Origin: Larus michahellis
Taxonomy: Eukaryota > Chordata > Aves > Charadriiformes > Laridae
Direction: 5' to 3'
Length of the DNA: 64,000 nt
NCBI RefSeq assembly: GCF_964199755.1
Contig: NC_133896.1
Location: 93,124,200 to 93,188,199 of the forward strand
This document shows positions 47,866 to 64,000 of this stretch, piece after piece (within the stretch, counting starts at the first letter, position 1; every line of letters begins with the position of its first letter). Both the position numbers and the translations under genes were made by a program. The notes beneath the pieces were generated by a model. That model saw only the letters and a list, made by a program, of their open reading frames with translations, made no database searches and had not been told where the DNA came from.

Positions 47866-50800
47866 GTGAGGGCGGGGGCTGCGGGGGCCGGGGGTCGGCT
47901 GGCCGCCCCTCCTCCCCGGGCGGCGCTGCTGACGGCCGGGCTGTCCTGTCCTGTCCTGTCCTTGCAGCCATGCCGGGGTGAGCCGCAGCGTGGCCGTGGT
48001 GACCGCCTACCTCATGAAGACGGAGGGACTCGGCTGGGAGGAGGCCTACGCCGCCGTCAGGGCCGCCAAACACGACGCCGAGTGGGTCCCCCGGCCCCCG
48101 CTCCCCGCCCCCTCAGCCCCGCTCTCCTCTCACCCCCCTTTCCCCGCAGGGTGAACCCGGGTTTCCAGGGGCAGCTGAAGCTGTACGAGGCCATGGGCTG
48201 CGCCGTGGACAGCAGCAGCCCCTTCTACAAGCGGTACCGGCTGGAGATGCTGACGGAGAGGTACCCCGGTGAGTGGCGGGGTGGGTGGGGGGGCTTCGAG
48301 CTTGGCCCTGGCCAAGGCACCGGGTCCTCGGAGTGAAGCTTGGGACGGCCTGCCAGGTGGTCCCGGTGGGACCGGTCTATCCTGAAATGAACACAGCAGG
48401 CCATGTCCTGCACCTGGGTCATGGCAATCCCAGGCACAAATACAGGTTGGGCGGAGAATGGCTTGAGAGCAGCCCTGAGGAGAAGGACTTGGGGGTGTCG
48501 GTGGGTAAGAAACTCAATGTGAGCAGGCAATGTGCACTTGCAGCCCAGAAGGCCAGTCCACATCCTGGGCTGCATCAAAAGAAGCATGGCCAGCAGGTCA
48601 AGGGAGGTGATTCTGTCCCTCTACTGTGCTCTGGTGAGACCCCACCTGGAACACTGCGTCCAGCTCTGGAGCCCCCAACATAAGAAGGACATGGACCTGT
48701 TGAAACGGGCCCAGAGGAGGGCCACAAAAATGATCAGAAGAGGGCTGGAGCACCTCTCATGTGAAGACAGGCTGAGAGAGTTGGGATTGTTCAGCCTGGA
48801 GAAGAGCAGGATCCGGGGAGACCTTATATCAGCCTTCCAGTACCTGAAGGGGGCCTACAGGAGAGATGGGGACAAAGTCTTTATTAGGAAGTGAAGCGAT
48901 AGGATGAGGGGTTAATGGTTTTAAATTGAAAGAAGGGAGATTTAGTTTACATATTAGGAAGAAATTCTTTACTGGCAGAGTGGTGAGACACTGGAAGAGG
49001 TTGCCCAGGGAAGCTGTGGATGCCCCATCCCTGGAAGTGTTCAAGGCCAGGCTGGATGGGGCTTTGAGCAGCCTGGTCTACTGGGAGGTGTCCCTGCCCA
49101 TGGCAGGGGGGGTTGGAACTAGATGATCTTTAAGGTCCCTTCCAACCCAAATCATTCTATGATTCTATGCCAGAGGTGGTTGACTTTTGAGTGTTGCCCT
49201 CAAAGCAGCCCAAGCCTTGAGTTGGCGAGGCAAGCATTCACGCCGTGTGGGCCCTAAAGAATTCCAGCTTTTCCAGAATTTCCCCCCAGAATTTCCATCG
49301 GTGGGGAAAAAAGTGTCTTTGAGACATGCCTGAGAAATAAGATCCATTAGGAACTGTTTTCTTTAGCAAAATGCAGAAACGGTAAAGGCCAATTTGATAT
49401 GTTTCTTGATTTTTACGTACCTGGCTAGGCAAACTTAACATCCTCTAAAAAGAAGTCAACAAAATTAAAAAAAAAAACAAAAAAAAAACAAATGCAAAGC
49501 TGAGATAAAGCTGAAATGAAGATACGAAGAAAACTTTCATACTCCAATTTGCAAAAGGTTGTAGTAGATATGTGTGCATATGTGTAATTTTATAATAAAA
49601 TGACAATCCACAGCTTTTTTGCAAGATTTCAGTGTTGCATATTCCGCATGACAGTGTGCTCTCCATTTACATGTCATTCTCCTTAGCAGTTCGCATTCAT
49701 AAGCTGACTTTCTGTATGGTGTGCAGTAAAGGATTGGCAGAACTGTTGTAGCTCCTCCTCTGCCTTTACTTTCTCTTTAAGGAAGAATATAAAGCAAAAT
49801 ACAACTGTTCTACCGTTGCTAAGGCCAAAGTCTGTATCTCAGTTCTCTGCATTAAGTGAATCCCAATCTTAGGTGTGGTGGGATGAGGCTCTTTCATTTT
49901 TAACTTATCTAATGGAATTGGTGAGCGGACAAACGAATGCGAAGAAGGTGGCTTTTGCATGCCATGACTAGGGCAGAGGCGCAGCGCTGTCTTGCCCCAC
50001 AGAAATGCAGCGTGACTGTGTTGATCTGATTCGCAACTTTGTACTGATTGCTCTGCAGAACTTCAGGACTTGCCCCGAGAAGTCTTTGCTGTTGATCCAA
50101 CCAGTATATGTCAAAATCCAAACACAGAGGTTCTCTACAGGTGCAGGAAATGCAGGTACTGGATCTTTTATATTTCTCCATAAAATGTCCTTTTGAAATC
50201 AACTTAAGAGAAAAATAGCCCGTGTAAACCAATGGGCACGTCATTATTTTCAGGACAGGGGTGAAGCTTAAGTTTCCATACAGTGTACGCCACAAAAAAT
50301 TAGACCAATAGAAGTGCCTTATGAAATACAAAACTTCATGTTCCTTGAAGTTGTGCAGCACTCGTGCAGCTTTACCTGCCGCGTTGTATACGCAGGCATA
50401 ATTCTGCTTGGCTCTGTGAAGTTGCTTGCTCTGAAACCATAGCTTCTCATTTGTTTTTGACAAACAGTTTCTCCAGAAGAAACTTCTTGAAGACTTTGGG
50501 GGTTTACTACATTGTGACTACCTTTTATGGATTACTTAAAGTGAAACTCAATAATCCTGCCATTTCATAGGTGTAGGTTTCTTCAAGTATATGAACATAG
50601 ATTTGAAGTATTAGTAGGTAGGAGCTGCTTAAAAAGTCGTCGATATAAGAGACAGCATACAGCTGTGGGGCAGCTATTTTCTATTGTTTGTAGGTTTCCC
50701 CAGTTAAAAAACCCAAGTATTTAACTTCTTTTTTCCCCCCTCTGTCATGGAGGGCAGGCGTGCTCTATTCCGTAGTTCCAGCATTTTGTCCCACACGGAA

Positions 50801-51946
50801 GGAAGCGGACCCACAGCCTTTGCCCACAAGAGGATAACGGACTCTGTGCAGCTTTGTGGTGATGGCCGTGAAAAGTGTACCTCTTACTTCACCGAGCCCG
50901 TGCAGTGGATGGAGCCAGCGTTGCTCGGAGTAATGGAAGGACAGGTGAAGGGGAGCACGCGCTTTATTTTTTCCATTTTTTTTGTTGTTTGTTTGTTGGG
51001 TTTTTTTTTTTTTTTTTTGCAAAGGCAGAACAAAATGTTTCTGTTCTCTGAGGTGAAAGCTCCCAGACAAGGAACTAGGTCTCCCGACCTTCCTGGCATG
51101 AATTTTGCAGCTTATGAACAAATTTTTAAATATCCTTTTATAAGGAAATGCGCTGCTGATCTTGTTGGACTGAGACCACTAGCCAGGGTGTATCTGCTGT
51201 TTGGTTTTAGTACAACAGAGAGTTTTTGTGGGACTTACAAAACCTGTTGTAGTCTCAGGCTGATTGAGGCTTTCTGGAGACTGTCAAAACTGTCCTGGAA
51301 CCACCCCAGGTCCGAGCAGCTGCATTTCCACCCCCTCCTTTCTGCCAGCACAGCTGCCTACTACACCCCAGGGCTAAACAGCCATGCCAGTTTACTTTTT
51401 TGCCTGTTTTTCAGCCCATTTACCTTCTGTGAAGCATTACAAGGGAAGGAGCTGGCTCAGTGCAGATTGCCACAATTTAATGTACTATAGAAGCACATTT
51501 TAAATAGACCTATATCTGCGTGCACCTTAGAGTGGGCCACAAGGGTAGATTTAGATTAGATATTAGGAAGAAATTCTTTACTGTGAGGGTGGTGAGGCGC
51601 TGGAACAGGTTGCCCAGAGAAGCTGTGGATGCCCCATCCCTGGAGGTGTTCAAGGCCAGGCTGGATGGGGCTTTGAGCAGCCTGGTCTAGTGGGAGGTGT
51701 CCCTGCCCATGGCAGGGGGGCTGGAACTAGATGATCTTTAAGGCCTCTTCCAACCTGAACCATTCTGTGTATTTTTTCTTGCAGCTTCTGTGTCCCAAAT
51801 GCACGTCGAAGCTGGGCTCCTTCAGCTGGCGGGGTGAGCAGTGTTCCTGTGGCCGCTGGGTGACACCTGCCTTCCAGATCCATAAAAGTCGCGTGGATGA
51901 AGTGAGGATGCTGCCAGTTGGTAACTTTCAAGCTGCCAAAACCTGA
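47582..51946 (+). CDS. DUSP12: DUSP12, dual-specificity phosphatase 12 (six coding exons)
   Basis: Coding join 47582-47865, 47968-48081, 48150-48268, 50059-50155, 50758-50944, 51785-51946: 963 bases, 320 residues, all phases consistent, GT-AG throughout. DUSP12 (YVH1 family) combines an N-terminal dual-specificity phosphatase domain with a C-terminal zinc-binding domain; the yeast homologue acts in 60S ribosome maturation. The signature loop CHAGVSRS spans residues 95-102 with catalytic C95; D64 in [10 protein letters not shown] is the likely general acid. Zinc ligand candidates include C201/C204 (CRKC), C270/C273 (CPKC) and C287/C289 (CSCG), with [27 protein letters not shown] and [18 protein letters not shown] conserved between. 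It is about 20 residues shorter than human, mostly at the N-terminus. Oddity: residue 94 is Arg (CGC) where the PTP motif has His. The start is the first in-frame ATG (GCCGCCATGT); an internal ATG at 47615 is possible. Confidence 0.96.
47942..47962 (+). repeat. (CTGTC)n short tandem repeat in DUSP12 intron 1
   Basis: About four TGTCC units end at the splice acceptor and form its pyrimidine tract. Confidence 0.85.
47968..48081 (+). CDS. DUSP12: DUSP12 coding exon 2
   Basis: Carries the phosphate-binding loop [20 protein letters not shown]. Acceptor CTTGCAG, donor GA|GTGGGT. The intron before it is only 102 bases and ends in a (CTGTC)n run. Confidence 0.93.
48150..48268 (+). CDS. DUSP12: DUSP12 coding exon 3
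   Basis: Encodes [20 protein letters not shown] to [11 protein letters not shown]. The preceding intron is only 68 bases (48082-48149). Donor is CCCCG|GTGAGT. Confidence 0.93.
48400..49168 (+). mobile_element. CR1 LINE in DUSP12 intron 3
   Basis: A 5'-truncated plus-strand CR1 of about 770 bases, sense to DUSP12. Landmarks in order: CTGCACCTGGGTCATGGCAA, the segments encoding [40 protein letters not shown] and [17 protein letters not shown], then TCTTTACTGGCAGAGTGGTG and the terminal GGTCCCTTCCAACCC with ATTCTATGATTCTATG. The ORF2 remnant is broken by frameshift (frames switch near 48.55 kb) and stops. Confidence 0.95.
49169..50058 (+). other. DUSP12: Remainder of DUSP12 intron 3
   Basis: AT-rich intron sequence with an A-rich low-complexity patch at about 49465-49490. 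Nothing else recognised. Confidence 0.7.
50059..50155 (+). CDS. DUSP12: DUSP12 coding exon 4
   Basis: Encodes [20 protein letters not shown] to VLYRCRKCR, the linker and first zinc-ligand pair. Acceptor CTCTGCAG, donor GCAG|GTACTG. Confidence 0.93.
50156..50757 (+). other. DUSP12: DUSP12 intron 4
   Basis: A 602-base intron with no recognisable repeat. Confidence 0.8.
50758..50944 (+). CDS. DUSP12: DUSP12 coding exon 5
   Basis: Encodes [18 protein letters not shown] to [17 protein letters not shown]. The acceptor follows a T/C-rich tract (GGGCAG); the donor is ACAG|GTGAAG. A T18 run lies in the following intron at about 51001-51018. Confidence 0.93.
50945..51541 (+). other. DUSP12: DUSP12 intron 5, upstream part
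   Basis: Holds the T18 run near 51001-51018 and otherwise unrecognised sequence. Exon 5's frame stays open into the intron without protein similarity. Confidence 0.75.
51542..51768 (+). mobile_element. CR1 LINE 3' end in DUSP12 intron 5
   Basis: A roughly 227-base plus-strand CR1 3' end. It has TAGATTTAGATTAGATATTA, GGTTGCCCAGAGAAGCTGTG, GTGTCCCTGCCCATGGCAGG and the terminus TCTTCCAACCTGAACCATTC. It is sense to DUSP12 and stops 16 bases before the first base of exon 6. Confidence 0.95.
51785..51946 (+). CDS. DUSP12: DUSP12 coding exon 6 (terminal)
   Basis: Encodes [39 protein letters not shown] and the tail ending NFQAAKT, stop TGA. The acceptor TTTTTTCTTGCAG directly follows a CR1 copy. 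Confidence 0.95.
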   Translation, partial: LLCPKCTSKLGSFSWRGEQCSCGRWVTPAFQIHKSRVDEVRMLPVGNFQAAKT

Positions 51947-52515
51947 ACTCATCCCTTCCCTCGATGGGTTTCTTAACGTCCACAGAGAACTGCTGGCTGG
52001 CCTGTGGTTGCCAGGAGTGAGCTTGTGACTTCCACCCCTTTGTAATGCAATGGAATTACTTGAACATCTGCTCTATTTGAGCTTTCTGTATCTCTAATAT
52101 ATATAAAATGGCAAACACTTCCTTCAAAGAGGTGTTATACAGTGGTCAAATATGTAAAAAAAAATGCATGGATGTGAGGTCTTTTAGTACATTCTCACTT
52201 CATCTGTTGCTATTTACAGAAGGTCTCAACCCCTTATTTAAAAGGATTGCTAACATGTTACTTTCGGGCTGTGCCCCGCAGTGCTGCTTATCTCCCCATC
52301 CAGAAATTATAATCAGTTTGTCTGAAGCGCGCAGCTGAGATTTTAGGAGGTGTATTCTACAACATGAGGTACACAGAAGGGAAATATTTTAAGGCTTAGC
52401 GAAGTGCCATAAAATGGTACAATTACAATTGTTGCGTTAGCATGCATATGGCAGCTACTAGCAGTGAAAGGCAAGTTCAGCCTTGTATTACAATAAAAGC
52501 AGTCTTAAAAATCTC
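51947..52515 (+). other. DUSP12: DUSP12 3' UTR
   Basis: From the stop codon to about 18 bases beyond the AATAAA at 52492-52497. The extent is inferred from that signal. Confidence 0.6.
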
Positions 52516-52749
52516 TGCCCCTCTACACTACAACTCTTCCTTTCATTGTATTATCTGAGGAGATGATGCAAGCTGTACTGGAATGGGAGAACTGAGGTAA
52601 TAAATAGCAGTAAGTAGAAAATGTCCCTCCCACATTGCTGCTTAACAGTTTAAAGAAATCCTTAAAATGATGTAAGATTTTAAGGAAACACAGCTTGCTG
52701 TGTATACCACTGTGGCACAAGCTTGGTTTGACAGAAGAAAACAGGACAG

Positions 52750-54964
52750 AAAGACTTACTTTAAATCCATTTTATTCTCATTGACTTCAACATATTTTTT
52801 TAAATTTTTTTTTAACACTATTTCCAGCAACATACATTATGAAATATACAAGATAAAGTAGGTGGCGGGGTTCTGCCCATTGTTTCATTCCTCCCACAGC
52901 TGTGGAGGGAAGACTTGCAGGACACAGTGAACATCAGAATCTCAACACTGAAAACAGACACAAAACAAAAAAAAGAGACAAAAATATATATGAAACTGTT
53001 TGAACTGGTCACACTTCAAGGGCCAGGTACAGCACAATAAATATTAGAACTGCATTATCTTAGACATCTTCTGTAAAGTTTATAACATCCTCTATTTAAA
53101 GAGATAAGAACATCCGGTTTCTAGCATGAAATGCTACATAGTACAGTGGTGAAGGGTACGAATGATGAGGAATCCAGCAAGGGCTTGGATGGTGACTAGT
53201 CATTCACACATGCTCATTGGTAAAATAAGCAGCATACACTGAAAGTTTAGTGAGCTGTAAACTTAACCATTCACTACCAGAATATCAGCTGGAGAAGCAG
53301 CTCCTTTTGGGAGAACTAAAAATAGTTAATCCCTTTAAGTTTCAGCTGGGCTGTCCCTGACAAACAGCAAGTTGACACCATAATGGAAGTGGCAGCATTT
53401 GGTCCGTAGCGCAAGATCCCTTGTGCATCGCTACTGTTCAAAGCTGGCAGCCAGTGGAAATACTTCCCATGCGGAATGAACACCTATATAGCACCTCACC
53501 ACTGCCACCGTGTCACCCACCCACATGACCTTACGGAAGCAGTAGATGTCAGCTGGAACCCAGCTGGGCACAGAGTGCTGCACAGCAAAGCAGCACAGGA
53601 TCCCACCTCACACAAGCAAGAGGGAGAGGCTGGAGAGGGTGCCAGCATTTTTCTCTCTCAGTCTGCAGCACTGGTACGAGTGCTGGGCTCCCAGGGTTTG
53701 ACACAAAGGTGGCTCTACGCTCATTCCTCATCTCATACTAGTTTTGCCAATAAACAAGCCCAAGACACAGCAGTTTTGGCTGCTTTACGGGGTGCTTCCA
53801 GAGCACAGAGCAGAAGACAAGAGTCACTGGTTGCTCTTGCGCTGTAATCAACAAGGCAGGATTAAATACATTTTGTACTCGCCAACCTTCCCCCTCGTCA
53901 TCCCCCGCCCCCAGAAGTGTAGCATCATACATTCCTCTTTCACGAGAACTGGGGACCTTCTGTGCCACCGCCAGACAGGCCAGGTGAGCACAGGTGGCGG
54001 AGGAAGGTTAAGAACACGCTTTCCTTTCCTTAGCATGACCTGGGCATTGCCCCGGGAGGCAATGGCGCTGGCAGACAGAGCACCACTGAGGAAGGACTGT
54101 GTTCCTGGTCCGCACACGTGGCATCACTGTAACTTGTCCTGCAGTACACGGCAGTGGTCACAAGCTTCACAAACTAAAGCAGCTGAGTGTCAAGGAATTT
54201 TAGGGGGTGAGTGGGAGGCAAAGAAGGTAAAATTCTGCTGGAAGCTGAGCACCTATGGCTTTGATTTTAGCTGATGCCAACAGTCCTACCTGTATTAAGT
54301 AGGAAAATAAAATTCTGTTTCTCCAGTGTACAAAAGTATACTGGCTGCTTGCACGTGCTCACCTTCTAGTTAATCCCTTCCTGGGGAGATCCAGAACTAC
54401 CCCATTTCAATACCAACAGACTGGGCTGAGGGTTGCAGAAGGGATGGAGTAGTGAAGAATTTTTGGTTGTATCAACACGTCAACAGAACACGGTCAAGAA
54501 TTCTGCTTGAGAAAAGGGAGCTCTACATCATGATAGTCACTAAGCAAAGTGCCAGATGTAAATGCCCTCACCACTGCCAGCTCAGAACGTACCGCGTGAC
54601 TGCATTAAGATCTACACCTCCTCTGCCGGTACAGCTCAACTGGTTACATCCCAAGGTGAAAGAAAGGTTACCAAGAGAGCTGGGAGAGGCAAGGTGAAAT
54701 TTTTCCCACCCTAGAAGTGTACAACAGCATTTCCTCACTCAGTCAGGCCCATTCACACATCACTCACCATTTCAGACACACAAAGCAATGCCAAACACAA
54801 ACTAAGAGGAATGTTTTGTAAGGACACTCTCCGAGTATGAACAGGGAAAACACAGGGCTATTTATCAACTCAAGTACTGTTGCATCATTCTTGTAAGGTA
54901 GGGAAGCAGAGGAGTTGAGATGAGGAATCGAGAGGACAAACTGGAGTGGTCACAGAGGTCGAGT
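52750..54964 (-). other. ATP6V1A: ATP6V1A 3' UTR (extent inferred)
   Basis: Minus-strand sequence after the ATP6V1A stop codon. A minus-strand AATAAA lies at 52776-52771, giving a UTR of about 2.2 kb, similar in scale to the long mammalian UTR. There are no recognisable repeats. The predicted end lies about 0.23 kb from the predicted DUSP12 end on the other strand. Confidence 0.55.
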
Positions 54965-63846
<8,882 letters not shown>

Positions 63847-64000
63847 CTAAAATACAAGAAAAATAAAAAAAAAGGTAACAGTAGCAAGGTATTTTGTTTA
63901 TTTTTTGTTGTTTGGTTTTTTTACTACATTACTTGTCTTCTATCAGGACACTCTACCAAGCGCAGAGACTAGATTCAAGATTTCAGGATATTATGCTGGT

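Larger units (their letters stand above)
47270..48320. promoter_or_regulatory. DUSP12: DUSP12 CpG island
   Basis: A GC- and CpG-dense island covering the DUSP12 5' flank, exons 1-3 and the two short introns between them. The sequence is so GC-rich that a 326-codon plus-strand frame (47356-48336) runs through it out of the coding frame; that frame is not a gene. Confidence 0.85.

Noticed and set aside
47356-48336. Plus-strand frame of 326 codons across the DUSP12 CpG island
   Set aside because: It runs out of frame with the clear DUSP12 exons 1-3 and reads through their introns; an effect of GC content.

Overview
The window is vertebrate nuclear DNA and almost certainly from a bird, or at least a sauropsid. 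Genes are split into GT-AG exons, CpG islands mark promoters, and every interspersed repeat I could name with confidence is a CR1 LINE, usually a truncated 3' end with the ATTCTATG-type terminus. No bacterial, phage or organellar features were seen.

Layout, left to right. (1) 1-2.1 kb: the last two coding exons and 3' UTR of GDAP2 (+); the rest of the gene lies off the left edge. (2) 2.1-30.8 kb: a long intergenic stretch with no recognisable protein gene. It holds several CR1 fragments, one isolated small CpG island at about 19.1 kb followed by a G15 run and an A-rich tract, homopolymer tracts, and some AT-rich stretches that look as if they could be conserved non-coding DNA. (3) 30.8-40.3 kb: TENT5C (-), with its whole coding sequence in one exon (390 aa), a probable 3' UTR of several kb, a 2.7 kb 5' intron, and a CpG-island promoter flanked by a degenerate ACTGGGA-rich repeat block. 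(4) 40.3-47.3 kb: intergenic, nothing recognised. (5) 47.3-52.5 kb: complete DUSP12 (+), six coding exons, 320 aa, from a CpG-island promoter with two YY1-like motifs; CR1 copies sit in introns 3 and 5. (6) 52.7-64 kb: the last eight coding exons of ATP6V1A (-), residues of about 294-617, tail-to-tail with DUSP12; its 5' half lies off the right edge.

The genes are independent housekeeping or regulatory loci, not a pathway: a macro/CRAL-TRIO protein (GDAP2), a non-canonical poly(A) polymerase (TENT5C), a zinc-binding dual-specificity phosphatase (DUSP12) and the catalytic subunit of the vacuolar proton pump (ATP6V1A). GDAP2 next to TENT5C is a known vertebrate neighbourhood (human 1p12). Having DUSP12 and ATP6V1A beside it differs from human, where as I recall they map elsewhere.

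I found no convincing new biological system. The observations most worth checking are the DUSP12 active-site motif, which reads Arg-Cys instead of His-Cys, and a CR1 copy that ends about 16 bases before the DUSP12 last-exon acceptor and so probably supplies the branch point.
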